Assembly: GCA_948847595.1 (NCBI GenBank) | Contig: CAQOGY010000019.1 | Span: forward strand, 1 to 60,688 | DNA from: an uncultured Bacteroides sp. | Lineage (GTDB): Bacteria; Bacteroidota; Bacteroidia; Bacteroidales; Bacteroidaceae | DNA: 60,688 nt | Direction: 5' to 3' | Part shown: in pieces, positions 17,025 to 25,932 of the stretch | Layout: every line of letters begins with the position of its first letter | Numbering within the stretch: position 1 is the first letter of the stretch | Program-made: the position numbers and the translations under genes | The notes under the pieces: generated by a model | Seen by the model: the letters and a program-made list of their open reading frames with translations, nothing else | Databases searched by the model: none | What the model was told of the DNA's origin: nothing

Positions 17025-18947
17025 CTACTTTTCCAATGCTTTCATCAATTGTTCTTTCATGGTGTCCACTCCTGGGAATCCGGTTTGTTTATAAGTGATG
17101 TTTCCTTCTTTGTCAATGACAAAGTAAGTAGGAACGCCCCGGATACTGAACTTCTCGCGCAGATAGCTCCATTGTTCATCCGTCACACGGAAATGTTCTC
17201 CGTGAATGTCAGGAATCATGTTTCTCCAGGTTCCCAGCGGAGACGTTTCACCTGTGATGTAAAGGTAGATGATGTCTTTGTTTTTCAGTTCTTTTTTCAT
17301 CGGGAGAATCTGTTTGTTGGCAGACCGGCATGGACCACACCATGTTGCCCAAAAATCAACTAACAGCGTATGTCCCCGGAATTTGGAGATAATGGAAGGG
17401 AATAAATCTTCATTCGAAACTTCTCCTGTCTCATTAACGGTGAATCCTGTTTTCTTCTTGTTGATTTCTATTTGTTTCAGCAGATCATTGTTCATAGCCA
17501 GAGCCATCTCATTGTATGCTGCGGGCATAGTTGCCAGTTCTGCCTTTTGCTTATCGTTAAGTGGATTGAGATCTCTCATGGAGACTCCAATCATCTGTGC
17601 TTTAAGATTTTGTATTAAGTAACCGGTAGCTGTATGATTGCTCAGGCTTTTAAGAATCTTATCATCTATGCCTATACGGCGTATGATGTCAAACAGTATC
17701 GGGTATCTGCTGTTGTAACTGGCTTTGGGTGAAAGGATATAGGTGAACTCCTGAAGACTTTCATAATATCCTTGCGGAATATCAATCTTAGTCTCGGCAT
17801 AGTATTTATTTGCTTTTTCTCCTTCCAGTCCATTCGTCATGATATGGGCTAATTTCAAGTTCCTTTCAGTTTCGATAATCTTTAGTGCGGCAGACAATTC
17901 GAGGTCAGTATTAATAATCTCCTTATATGCTGGGCTTTCTTTCGACTGTGTGATTTGCTTTCTGAACTCGGGGAGTCGGGCAAGTATTTGAGCTTTGTAT
18001 TCTTCTGCTGTTTTACCATTCAGCTTTTTAATCTGTTGTTGGTATTCTTCATAGCTATTGCCTTCAATGAAACTGAAACTCATAGGATGATCAGCCAGTT
18101 CTTGCTGTACTCCGGCCAAATATCCTCCGTAATAGATTTCTTTTCCGTATGGTTTTTCTGTTTGGCGAAGATGTGACTGCTTGCGGGCATTTTCGCGAAG
18201 ATTGATAACGATTGAAGTGGTTTCCCCCGGTGCCAATAAGTAGCTGACAGCTCCAAAAGGAAACCTGATCATGCATGGGGTGACCATGAAGACATTCATC
18301 TCATGATAAAACGTTCCGTCATCCTGAATGCGGATTTTTCCTTCCTGAGCTTCGTCTCTTATTACATCTTGAAAATAAAGACTGCCTTTGTTGGGCATCC
18401 CTTTTTGGTAGTCAAGGATTCTTCCTTTGAGGACCGCTTTGGCGTATTTAACAACAGGTTCGGGCAGCATCGTTTTATGGTCTGCTTTGGTGACTGTTAC
18501 GTCTTTAGGCAGTCTGAACTTGCTGAATGTTTTCTTGTCCAGCTGTATGCCCCATATCTTATATGCTCCCTCAAAGTCTCCTTCAGAGAAATCCAGGCAA
18601 GTCACGTTTTGAGGGATGGGTGGGAAAGTTAATTGGAATTCGGCTTCACCGGATTCGGGCATCCAGAACTCTTTGTCCAGTGTAATGCCGATTCCCTTTC
18701 GGACAGGGTATAGGTTGCCATTATTGTCTTTTAGTACACTGCCGGTTGCGATCTTTATCCAGTATTTGGGCCGATAGAAAGCTTTGATATACACAGTGGT
18801 GACTGTGTCACTCATGACAATTTTGTCTACCTCTATACTTGAGGAACTCTGAGCTAAAAAGGGAGGACGTTCTACGATTCTGTCTTTAGCTTGTGCCATA
18901 CAAAGTATGCTTACCAGCAAACTTATCATTAATGCGAATCTTTTCAT
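17025..18947 (-). CDS. TlpA-like thioredoxin-fold protein with large N-terminal domain
   Basis: A 640-residue exported protein. The signal peptide is at about 1-20 (ending CMAQA). The N-terminal 500 residues contain a beta-rich part and a helical part, a layout often seen with DUF4369-type domains in Bacteroidetes. The C-terminal 150 residues are a TlpA/thioredoxin fold with VDFWATWCGPCRSAN; the redox pair is C537 and C540. The cis-Pro loop is VPTYFVIDKEGN. Such proteins are thought to reduce or shuffle disulfides in the periplasm; partners unknown. It has its own -7 box at 18970-18977. Confidence 0.88.
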   Translation of the reverse strand: MKRFALMISLLVSILCMAQAKDRIVERPPFLAQSSSSIEVDKIVMSDTVTTVYIKAFYRPKYWIKIATGSVLKDNNGNLYPVRKGIGITLDKEFWMPESGEAEFQLTFPPIPQNVTCLDFSEGDFEGAYKIWGIQLDKKTFSKFRLPKDVTVTKADHKTMLPEPVVKYAKAVLKGRILDYQKGMPNKGSLYFQDVIRDEAQEGKIRIQDDGTFYHEMNVFMVTPCMIRFPFGAVSYLLAPGETTSIVINLRENARKQSHLRQTEKPYGKEIYYGGYLAGVQQELADHPMSFSFIEGNSYEEYQQQIKKLNGKTAEEYKAQILARLPEFRKQITQSKESPAYKEIINTDLELSAALKIIETERNLKLAHIMTNGLEGEKANKYYAETKIDIPQGYYESLQEFTYILSPKASYNSRYPILFDIIRRIGIDDKILKSLSNHTATGYLIQNLKAQMIGVSMRDLNPLNDKQKAELATMPAAYNEMALAMNNDLLKQIEINKKKTGFTVNETGEVSNEDLFPSIISKFRGHTLLVDFWATWCGPCRSANKQILPMKKELKNKDIIYLYITGETSPLGTWRNMIPDIHGEHFRVTDEQWSYLREKFSIRGVPTYFVIDKEGNITYKQTGFPGVDTMKEQLMKALEK

Positions 18948-18969
18948 ACGATTAGGCTTTTATCTCCAA

Positions 18970-18977
18970 CAAATGTA
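18970..18977 (-). promoter_or_regulatory. -7 box of the TlpA-like gene
   Basis: TACATTTG on the minus strand matches TAnnTTTG, 23 bp before the ATG. A TTTTTG lies 24 bp upstream, a little farther than normal for -33. Confidence 0.6.
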
Positions 18978-19010
18978 ATCATATTATTGTAATAATCTAT
19001 GCAAAAACAG

Positions 19011-19046
19011 AAAAAGGAGTGGAATCGCTTACGATTGCTCCTTTTT
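19011..19046 (-). terminator. Terminator after the M56/BlaI operon
   Basis: AAAAAGGAG (19011-19019) pairs with CTCCTTTTT (19038-19046), with an inner AATCG/CGATT stem. On the minus strand it ends in T's. It stops transcription from the M56 gene before the thioredoxin gene. Confidence 0.8.
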
Positions 19047-19091
19047 TCTGTTATTTATTTGTTAGGGGAATAATGATATTTCCGGTTTTGC

Positions 19092-20921
19092 TTATTGAAG
19101 TCGGAATGTAATAGGGAATGTATATTCTACGGCAACGGCTTGTCCGTTCTGTTTTCCCGGTTCCCACTTAGGCATACCCCGCACTACACGAATCGCTTCA
19201 GCGTCCAACCATGCCGACGCACCTTTTAATATTTTTATATTCGACACGTTACCGTCTTTTCCGATGACAATCTGGACCAGCACTTTTCCTTGTTCCTTAT
19301 TTTGCTGGGCCATAGTCGGATATTTTATATTTTTGGCTAAATAGCGCATTAATCCTTCCTGTCCTCCGGGAAATTTAGGCATCTCGTCTACGACTTTGAA
19401 AGTTGGTTCATTATTGGGGGTGGCTTCTTTAGGACCATAGCCCACCACTACGACCTCTTCAAACTTTTCTATTGCTACTGCTTCGGGTGTTTCTGCCGTT
19501 TTTGCAGGTTCCGGACCGGACAGACGGAAAGTTACAGGAACCGTAAATCTTACGTTCACAGCTTGTCCTCTTTGCTTGCCGGGTTTCCAATTAGGCATGG
19601 CAGCAATCACTCGTTCAGCTTCCTTGTCAAGATAGGGGTCTACGCCCCGAACTGTTTTAACGTCAGAAATGCTACCGTCTTTTTTGACTACGAACATCAC
19701 AATCACACGTCCTTGTTTTCCATTTTCATGAGCTGTTGCCGGATATTTGATATTCTTGGCGAGATATTCCATCAGTGCTGATTGTCCACCGGGGAAGTCG
19801 GGCATTTCTTCTACAACTTCAAATACGACAGAATCGTTTACAGTAGCACTTTTAACGGGTGCCGGAGGGGGAGGAGGAGCTACCTCTTTTGTTTTCTGCG
19901 TTCCTTTTTTATCCTGTAATGTCGCTACTCCCGTCATTCCATCGGGAAGTTCCGGACCATTGGCGAGTTCGGTTTGCGAAACACCTTGTACTTCGGGTGT
20001 TGTCATCATTTCTTTGGCAAATTCTTTCGTTGTACGAGCTACTACTTCGATGTTGCTGATAATCATCAACAGGGCAGCTAAGGGAAGGAACATCAGATAT
20101 TTTGTCCTTCCTATTTTTTTGGTTCTTCGTTTATTCATCATTTTGATACGATTTTTAAGTGGTAAAACATTGAAACTATTAGATAAATTTGCTGCAGCCT
20201 TGTGATGTGCCAGTCCCAGCAAGTGGTACTGGTATGATTTACTATCATGTCCCGTCTCTAATACCCGGTGATCTGCCATGTATTCCAGATTACCTCTGAC
20301 TTCCCGTTTCATCAGCCAGACGAAGGGATTGAACCAGCAGAAAGTACACATGATCTCACTGACGAGTACATCTGCTGAGTGATATTGGCGGGCATGAGTC
20401 TCTTCATGCGTGATTATTTCGCTGATCTCGGATTCTGTATGCGATTCCGGATGTATGAATATCCAGTGGAAGAAGGAAAAGGGTCCTGTACCTTTCTTCA
20501 ATATGTGTACACGTGATCCTTGTATCGTGCTTTTCGGGCATAGGAAATGCAATCGTATGATACTGCCCAGCTGGATCAGGAAGCGTAGGGCAAGAAGTAA
20601 TACACCGGTCCAGTAGATAAATCCCAGAATTTGTGGGATTAGCTCCTGCCAGTTGGCCGTTGTTTCCTGTGGTGCCTCGATGATTTGCTCCGGAAGTATG
20701 ATCGTAGCATAAAGATCTGCCATTGCCACCATCGGCTCCTGCTCCTTTATCCACTCTTGAATATTCAGTAAGGGATAGAGCAGAGAGATGCCAAAGAAGC
20801 ATAACAGAGCGGTCCGTCGCCAGTGGAAGAAGGTGTCTTTATGAAAAAACAACCGATAGAAAGCGTAGAACAATGCGATGGCTACGTTTATCTTTAAGAA
20901 ATAGGCAAGTTCCGGAGTCAT
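19092..20921 (-). CDS. M56 (BlaR1-like) membrane metallopeptidase with two TonB_C domains
   Basis: A 609-residue membrane protein. TM segments lie at about 7-25, 37-52 and 98-122, and another at about 285-300. The cytoplasmic zinc peptidase motif HEETH is at 172-176, followed by NLEYMADHRVLE with the third ligand region. The periplasmic part holds two TonB C-terminal domains (about 345-450 and 510-609). Both begin with a VVxEMPxFPGGQ repeat and end with VPVTFRL or FPITFRL. BlaR1-type proteins sense an envelope signal and cleave the BlaI repressor. With blaI just upstream (17-bp gap), this is a sensor-repressor pair. The penicillin-binding domain of BlaR1 is absent, so the ligand is unknown. 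Confidence 0.93.
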   Translation of the reverse strand: MTPELAYFLKINVAIALFYAFYRLFFHKDTFFHWRRTALLCFFGISLLYPLLNIQEWIKEQEPMVAMADLYATIILPEQIIEAPQETTANWQELIPQILGFIYWTGVLLLALRFLIQLGSIIRLHFLCPKSTIQGSRVHILKKGTGPFSFFHWIFIHPESHTESEISEIITHEETHARQYHSADVLVSEIMCTFCWFNPFVWLMKREVRGNLEYMADHRVLETGHDSKSYQYHLLGLAHHKAAANLSNSFNVLPLKNRIKMMNKRRTKKIGRTKYLMFLPLAALLMIISNIEVVARTTKEFAKEMMTTPEVQGVSQTELANGPELPDGMTGVATLQDKKGTQKTKEVAPPPPPAPVKSATVNDSVVFEVVEEMPDFPGGQSALMEYLAKNIKYPATAHENGKQGRVIVMFVVKKDGSISDVKTVRGVDPYLDKEAERVIAAMPNWKPGKQRGQAVNVRFTVPVTFRLSGPEPAKTAETPEAVAIEKFEEVVVVGYGPKEATPNNEPTFKVVDEMPKFPGGQEGLMRYLAKNIKYPTMAQQNKEQGKVLVQIVIGKDGNVSNIKILKGASAWLDAEAIRVVRGMPKWEPGKQNGQAVAVEYTFPITFRLQ

Positions 20922-20938
20922 ATCGATAAAGTTTCAGT

Positions 20939-21304
20939 TTATTTTTCTTTTCCTTTCTCTATCAGGTCGATAATGTCCTTAAGGTCATCCGTAGATATCT
21001 TCTGGTCCTTTGCAAAGAAAGAAACCATTTCCTTATAAGAGTTCTCGAAATAGTTGCGGACAACTCCACTCATGAAGTGGCGTTTGTATTCATTTTCACG
21101 AATAGCGGGAGTATACTGATAGGTGTTTCCTATATGTTTCGATTTAACGTATCCTTTCCGTTCGAGATTTTTCACGATGGACGCAACGGTAGTATAAGGT
21201 GGTGCCGGTTGCGGAAACTTAGATACGATGTCCTTTACGAAACAGTCTTGTAACTCCCAAATGTAGATCATTACTTCTTCTTCTTGTATAGTTAACTTTT
21301 CCAT
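20939..21304 (-). CDS. BlaI/MecI/CopY family transcriptional repressor
   Basis: A 121-residue winged-helix protein (MEKLTIQEEEVMIYIWE; recognition helix near PPYTTVASIVKNLERKGYVKSK, about 34-55) with a C-terminal dimerisation helix (about 75-121). BlaI proteins bind palindromes over their own promoter and are inactivated by cleavage by the partner M56 peptidase, which is the next gene. A palindrome TACGAA-TAT-TTCGTA overlaps the promoter at 21340-21354, which fits autoregulation. Confidence 0.93.
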   Translation of the reverse strand: MEKLTIQEEEVMIYIWELQDCFVKDIVSKFPQPAPPYTTVASIVKNLERKGYVKSKHIGNTYQYTPAIRENEYKRHFMSGVVRNYFENSYKEMVSFFAKDQKISTDDLKDIIDLIEKGKEK

Positions 21305-21333
21305 GGAGATGATGTTTAATTACGATTCTTTCG

Positions 21334-21364
21334 CAAAGCTACGAATATTTCGTAATTAAGCAAT
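21334..21364 (-). promoter_or_regulatory. Promoter and probable operator of the BlaI-M56 operon
   Basis: On the minus strand ATTG (21364-21361), 19 bp, then TAGCTTTG (21341-21334). The spacer holds an inverted repeat TACGAA-N3-TTCGTA (21340-21354), placed to block polymerase. The start codon is 30 bp downstream. Confidence 0.7.
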
Positions 21365-21693
21365 AGCTAGTCGGTTAAATATTGTAAATGCCCGTTTGAA
21401 ATAGGATGATTGGCGGGTAAAAGCCCCTTCTCGTAAGCATGAAAATAATGTGGATAAACGTTATTTTCATCCAAATAAGCAATCTTTAGGACATTTAGGT
21501 GAACAAAATGCCTTTCGTGGCTTTTTTATATAAAATAAATGAAATACTTTTGTAGAGTATAAAACGTATGTTAATAAAAGGAGAGTGCGTTTCAGCACAA
21601 GGCAAAGCTTGAAAGATTCCCCGTACTCGATAATGAAGCTATTAACTATGCAGCCCGGAGGGAGGAGGGAGGCAAACTAAAAAAATGACTGAT
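21365..21693 (+). promoter_or_regulatory. Intergenic region with promoter and long leader of the barrel gene
   Basis: A -7 box TACTTTTG at 21545-21552, with a T-run about 21 bp upstream as a possible -33, would give a leader of about 130 nt. The leader ends with a purine block near 21655-21680 (GGAGGGAGGAGGGAGG), which includes a Shine-Dalgarno-like sequence, uncommon in Bacteroides. Nothing else was seen in 21365-21540. Confidence 0.5.
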
Positions 21694-22251
21694 ATGAAAA
21701 AAGGTTTGATTTTTGTGCTGTTTGCACTTGTTTCTATCGTTTCTTATTCTCAGATTTCCTGGAATGCTAAGGTAGGTATGAACATGAGTAATTTCACAGG
21801 AGACGCTGATACGGACATGAGAGTAGGTTTTAATGTTGGAGTGGGAATGGAGTATCAGTTTACTGATATGTGGTCTATTCAGCCTTCATTGATGTTTACT
21901 CAGAAAGGTGCTAAACTGGGTGATATCAAGGCTAATCCGATGTATCTGGAACTGCCGGTAATGGCTGCTGCAAGATTTGCTGTGGTAGACGGACAAAATG
22001 TAGTTGTAAAAGCCGGTCCGTATCTGGCATGTGGTATTGCCGGTAAATACAAGATAGCTGGCGTTAAAAGTGATTTCTTTGGTGATGATGCAGCGAAAAG
22101 ATTTGATTTTGGTCTAGGTATGGGTGTTGCTTATGAAATCAATCGGTTCTTTGTTGACTTATCCGGTGAATTCGGATTAGTTAAGATGTACGATGGTGAC
22201 GGCTCTCCTAAGAACATCAACTTCTCTATCGGAGTAGGTTACAAATTCTAA
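21694..22251 (+). CDS. Small outer membrane beta-barrel protein (PorT-like family)
   Basis: An exported protein of about 185 residues; the ATG at 21694 (MKKGLIFVLFALVSIVSYSQ) gives a clean signal peptide, and an upstream ATG at 21685 adds three residues. The mature part alternates polar and hydrophobic residues in eight or so strands (WNAKVGMNMSNF, GFNVGVGMEYQF, YLELPVMAAARF, FDFGLGMGVAYEI) and ends in YKF, the aromatic C-terminus of outer membrane barrels. This is the PF13568-type barrel common in Bacteroidetes. Role unknown. It is divergent from the BlaI operon and has its own terminator. Confidence 0.85.
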   Translation: MKKGLIFVLFALVSIVSYSQISWNAKVGMNMSNFTGDADTDMRVGFNVGVGMEYQFTDMWSIQPSLMFTQKGAKLGDIKANPMYLELPVMAAARFAVVDGQNVVVKAGPYLACGIAGKYKIAGVKSDFFGDDAAKRFDFGLGMGVAYEINRFFVDLSGEFGLVKMYDGDGSPKNINFSIGVGYKF

Positions 22252-22284
22252 TTGAATTATATTCTCTTTCTAATACCATTCATA

Positions 22285-22321
22285 AAGTCCTCTGCCCAAT
22301 AGATGGAGCGGAGGACTTTTT
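22285..22321 (+). terminator. Terminator after the barrel gene
   Basis: AAGTCCTCTGC (22285-22295) pairs with GCGGAGGACTT (22308-22318) with one G-U, followed by T's to 22321. Confidence 0.8.
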
Positions 22322-22418
22322 CATTTCCTCCCATAAAGAAACTTCTCTTCCTATAAAGAAAAACGATGTATACTTCCGAAGAAGCACACATCGTACTAAA
22401 CTCTCTCTCTTAATTGTC

Positions 22419-23678
22419 TCAATCGGTCATCTGTTTGGCCAGATTCTCTTTTTCTTTCAGTTCTTTATATCTCTCTATGGCGTGTTTCCGGCTCATCAGT
22501 ATTTGCCAGCGGTATACCCAGCAAGTGGTGAGGAAATAAATGCCTGCTTGTATCCACAAAGCTTTGTATTCAAAGGCGACTTCGCTTAAGGTAGCTCCCA
22601 TATTATTGATCTTCACAAAGCCATTGATGCCGAATGTGGACGGGAAAATGTAAGAAACATATTTCCAGAACGGAGGAATGGCAGCTCCCGGCCACGAAAT
22701 ACCGGAAATAAACAGCAACGGTACGGAGGTGAATACAAAAATCAGCATACAGGTTTCCCGGTTGCGAATGGCGATGGAGGTGGTCATTGCAAAGAAAATG
22801 CAGGCTGCCAGATAGGGGGCGACGAATAATACTAGTGAACCGGGTTGCCCGATCTGGTTGAGGCTGAATAGTCTTGGCACGATATGCAGCACGTAAAATG
22901 ATACCAGTACGTACACAAGGAAGTAACTTAGCCCCTTGCCAAGTACAATTCGCAACGTTCCGTTATAATGCCGGTTGATGGGTACAAGGTCTTTAAACCG
23001 GTTGTTTTCCCGGGCAGTTCCTGCTGCCAGTCCGATTCCGAGCAATAGCGTCTGCTGTATGATCAGCACCAATACGGCAGGAATCAGGAAAGCGGCAAAA
23101 CCCGCTGTAGGATTAAAGATGGAAATCTCTTCATATTCTATCGGATAACTGGTGATTTCGTCCTGTCGCTCGGTCGTGTTCCCGCTACGCGCGATCTTTA
23201 TATCTTTATTCATATCCAGTGATACGGCCGTATTGGCGATCAGCATGGATTTATAGTACAGCAATCCGCTCATGTCGCAATAGATGCTGACTTGCGTCTG
23301 TTTCCCTTTGGCGATGTTGTCGCTGAAATCAGATGGGATATAGATGATGCCGTATGCAAGCCGGTTCTTCAGCATTTGCTTGGCTTCTTCCATATCGGCA
23401 CAGTAGGCAACAATCTGAATGTCCGGTGTGGCATCCACCTTCCGGAGATATTCGCGGCTCAGGGATGAATGAGAGTCATCGACTACAACGGCCGGAACTT
23501 CTCGTACCACTTCATTGTCATAGATAAAGCTGTACAGTAACGGATAGCCCAGTGGGACGAGGATAAAGAAAATCAGTACCCCCTGGTCGCGGAAAGTTGT
23601 CTGAAACTCGCGCTTCCAGATATAAAACAGGTCGTTGATGCCTTGGGCTATCTTGTCTTTAAATTTTATATCTTTCAT
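22419..23678 (-). CDS. ABC-2 type permease, second of pair
   Basis: A 419-residue inner membrane protein of the YhhJ/YbhR ABC-2 class. One TM helix near the N-terminus (about 30-52) precedes a 150-residue periplasmic domain (VVVDDSHSSLSREYLRKVDATPDI and the AYGIIYIPSDFSDNIAKG segment). Five TM helices follow (about 195-400), including GISWPGAAIPPFWKYVSYIFPSTFG. The start ATG overlaps the last base of the upstream permease. With the HlyD and TolC genes it should form an export channel. No ATP-binding subunit is encoded in the operon. Confidence 0.92.
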   Translation of the reverse strand: MKDIKFKDKIAQGINDLFYIWKREFQTTFRDQGVLIFFILVPLGYPLLYSFIYDNEVVREVPAVVVDDSHSSLSREYLRKVDATPDIQIVAYCADMEEAKQMLKNRLAYGIIYIPSDFSDNIAKGKQTQVSIYCDMSGLLYYKSMLIANTAVSLDMNKDIKIARSGNTTERQDEITSYPIEYEEISIFNPTAGFAAFLIPAVLVLIIQQTLLLGIGLAAGTARENNRFKDLVPINRHYNGTLRIVLGKGLSYFLVYVLVSFYVLHIVPRLFSLNQIGQPGSLVLFVAPYLAACIFFAMTTSIAIRNRETCMLIFVFTSVPLLFISGISWPGAAIPPFWKYVSYIFPSTFGINGFVKINNMGATLSEVAFEYKALWIQAGIYFLTTCWVYRWQILMSRKHAIERYKELKEKENLAKQMTD

Positions 23679-24859
23679 CAGGGTATGTATTTATAGTAAA
23701 CCAATGCTTCTTTCAAGCGGTGAACCACAAAGAAGGGAAGCATCATGAATATTAATAATGCCATATAGTTGGACCATGAGTAAGCCATGCTGTATCCGTT
23801 GAGCGCCTGATCTACATAAATCAGGAAATAATGACGTAACGGAAACAGGTTGCTCAGAGCCTGCAAAACAGGATTCATTGCCATCACCGGAAAAGAAAAA
23901 CCGGAGATGGAGAATGAAATCACTCCCCACAAGGAGGCAAAACTTAATCCGAGGCGGAGTGTAGGCAGTGTACCTATCATGACGATGCCGCAACACTGGG
24001 ATGCCAATACAAGGCAGAGCGTGGCGAATATCATCGGGAAGATGCCACTGTTGCAGGGGAAATGCAGAAAACCATACAGGTATACATTATAGAATATCCC
24101 CATTATGAAAAAGACCACCGTATGCGGAAGCAGTTTGCCTGCCAAAGCAATGTAAATGGAATTGTTACTCATTCGCAACCACTCACGGGCAGTGCGGTCT
24201 TTGATTTCTACACCGATAGAATAAACGGTGACCATGAAGATGAGCAGCATGAGTACTCCCGGTATCAGTGTATTGCAGAGGTATACCGAATAGTTCAGCC
24301 ACGGATTGTTCAGTGGATGCGTGTCAATCACGATCGGTTGCAGGAAGCCCATAGCCTGATCTTCCGTAGCCCCTTTGGCGTACAGTACGCTCCTTGCCGC
24401 AGAGCCGGCGGTGAGTTCTCCCATCATTTTCATGTCTCTGAATAGTAAAGAACCCGCAATCAGATAGGAGTAATTGGTGTAGAAAGAGATTTTGGGCTGC
24501 CGTTGGCTTTGTGCCTCTGCCGACAAGCCTTTCGGGATATAGAAGAAACCGTAGATCTTGCCTTCCTGCACAGCGATACGCGCATCCGTCACATTGCTGT
24601 AATGAGCTACGACACCTGTTTGCGAGAAAGCATCCAGATTGCGGACAATGTTGCGTGAAGTAGACGAGTCGTCCATGTCTACCACGCCCGCCGGAAGATT
24701 CTGCGGAAGTCCCGAATCCATCAGGGTCGTGAAAAATAGGTAGCAGAACAATGGAGCGATGACCATGCAAAAGAGATAGAGCGGGCGTGATACTAACCGC
24801 CTGCACTCCCTCTGCATGACTTGCCATAAGGCTACATATTTCTTCTTTCTCTCTTTCAT
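23678..24859 (-). CDS. ABC-2 type permease, first of pair
   Basis: A 393-residue paralogue of its neighbour with the same plan: TM1 at about 25-45, a periplasmic domain (AGVVDMDDSSTSRNIVRNLDAFSQTG; KIYGFFYIPKGLSAEAQ), then TM helices at about 195-380 with GFSFPVMAMNPVLQALSNLFPLRHY. The two permeases probably form a heterodimer. The gene lies 2 bp after the HlyD gene and overlaps the next by one base, so the operon is tightly coupled. The cargo is unknown; relatives export drugs, fatty acids or cell-surface compounds. Confidence 0.92.
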   Translation of the reverse strand: MKERKKKYVALWQVMQRECRRLVSRPLYLFCMVIAPLFCYLFFTTLMDSGLPQNLPAGVVDMDDSSTSRNIVRNLDAFSQTGVVAHYSNVTDARIAVQEGKIYGFFYIPKGLSAEAQSQRQPKISFYTNYSYLIAGSLLFRDMKMMGELTAGSAARSVLYAKGATEDQAMGFLQPIVIDTHPLNNPWLNYSVYLCNTLIPGVLMLLIFMVTVYSIGVEIKDRTAREWLRMSNNSIYIALAGKLLPHTVVFFIMGIFYNVYLYGFLHFPCNSGIFPMIFATLCLVLASQCCGIVMIGTLPTLRLGLSFASLWGVISFSISGFSFPVMAMNPVLQALSNLFPLRHYFLIYVDQALNGYSMAYSWSNYMALLIFMMLPFFVVHRLKEALVYYKYIP

Positions 24860-24861
24860 GA

Positions 24862-25854
24862 TTATTTGTTAATGATAACGGACATACCCGGACGAAGATT
24901 TTCCACTTTTTCCATCGGAGAAGCTTTGACTTCAAATGTCTTCAGGTCGAACTGACCGGTAGTTTTGGTTGCTTTCCAGGCGGCGTAAGTACCTAAGTCT
25001 TTCAGATAGTATACTTTGAGTCTGACTGTTTTATTATCCAGCGCGGGAACAACAGCTTCAAATTCTGCTCCCATAGTCAGGTTTTTGAGCAAGTCTTCGC
25101 GTACGTTGAAAGTCACCCACATATCATTGAGTTCGGCTATGTTCATGATAGGAGCACCTGTGCCTACCAGTTCGCCTACTTTCGGGAAAATCTCGGAAAC
25201 TTCTCCGGCAGCCGGAGCAATCAGATAGGTTTCCTTAATGTAAGATTCTACTTCGGCAACAGCTCCTTTGGCACGGTTCACCAACGCTTCGGCAGCCATC
25301 TTGTCTTCACGTTCCGCACCGTTCTTTGCCATAGTATATTGTGCTTTGGCAGCTTTCTCAGTAGCGATGGCAGCGTCGCGTTGTGCGGTTACTTCGTCCA
25401 ACTTTTGTGCGGGCATCACTCCTTGTTCATACAGGTTCTTGACTCTCTTGTATGATTTCTCGGCAATTGTAACACCGGCCTGAGCTTTCTGCCACATTTC
25501 ATAGGCTGCCTGAATCTGTTCCTCACGTGCACCTTTGATTGCTTTTTCGTTTTGTGCCTGAGCGGCAGCTTCGGCGGCACGTGCCTGCTCCATTTTAGCC
25601 ACTACATCGGGGGCTTCCAGAATAGCCAGTGTATCTCCGGCATTTACGCTTTGTCCTTCTTTCACACGAAATTCCAGTATACGTCCCGGAACTTTGCTTG
25701 AAACGCGGTATTCGGTAACTTCAGCCTGCCCCTGAATAATTTCAGGACCTTTGCGGAGCATGAAAAAGCCAACGACTGCAACGATTGCAATAACTCCCAG
25801 TAAAGTAAGAAATGCAAGCAGCATATTGCTGTTTTGTGATTTTATAGGTGCCAT
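24862..25854 (-). CDS. HlyD/EmrA-type membrane fusion protein
   Basis: A 330-residue periplasmic adaptor. It has an N-terminal TM anchor (about 10-32), a biotinyl-lipoyl half (VPGRILEFRVKEGQSVNAGDTLAILEAPD, about 50-78), an alpha-helical hairpin rich in Ala, Gln and Glu (about 80-190), the second lipoyl half (YLIAPAAGEVSEIFPKVGELVGTGAPI) and a beta-barrel end. It links the two inner membrane permeases to the TolC-like outer membrane protein encoded upstream. Length and layout are normal for the family. Confidence 0.93.
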   Translation of the reverse strand: MAPIKSQNSNMLLAFLTLLGVIAIVAVVGFFMLRKGPEIIQGQAEVTEYRVSSKVPGRILEFRVKEGQSVNAGDTLAILEAPDVVAKMEQARAAEAAAQAQNEKAIKGAREEQIQAAYEMWQKAQAGVTIAEKSYKRVKNLYEQGVMPAQKLDEVTAQRDAAIATEKAAKAQYTMAKNGAEREDKMAAEALVNRAKGAVAEVESYIKETYLIAPAAGEVSEIFPKVGELVGTGAPIMNIAELNDMWVTFNVREDLLKNLTMGAEFEAVVPALDNKTVRLKVYYLKDLGTYAAWKATKTTGQFDLKTFEVKASPMEKVENLRPGMSVIINK

Positions 25855-25932
25855 ATTATTGATGAATTATAAATTACGAATAATAAATTGATTGAATACC
25901 TCAGTCTTTAATTGTCAATAGTCAACTGTCCA

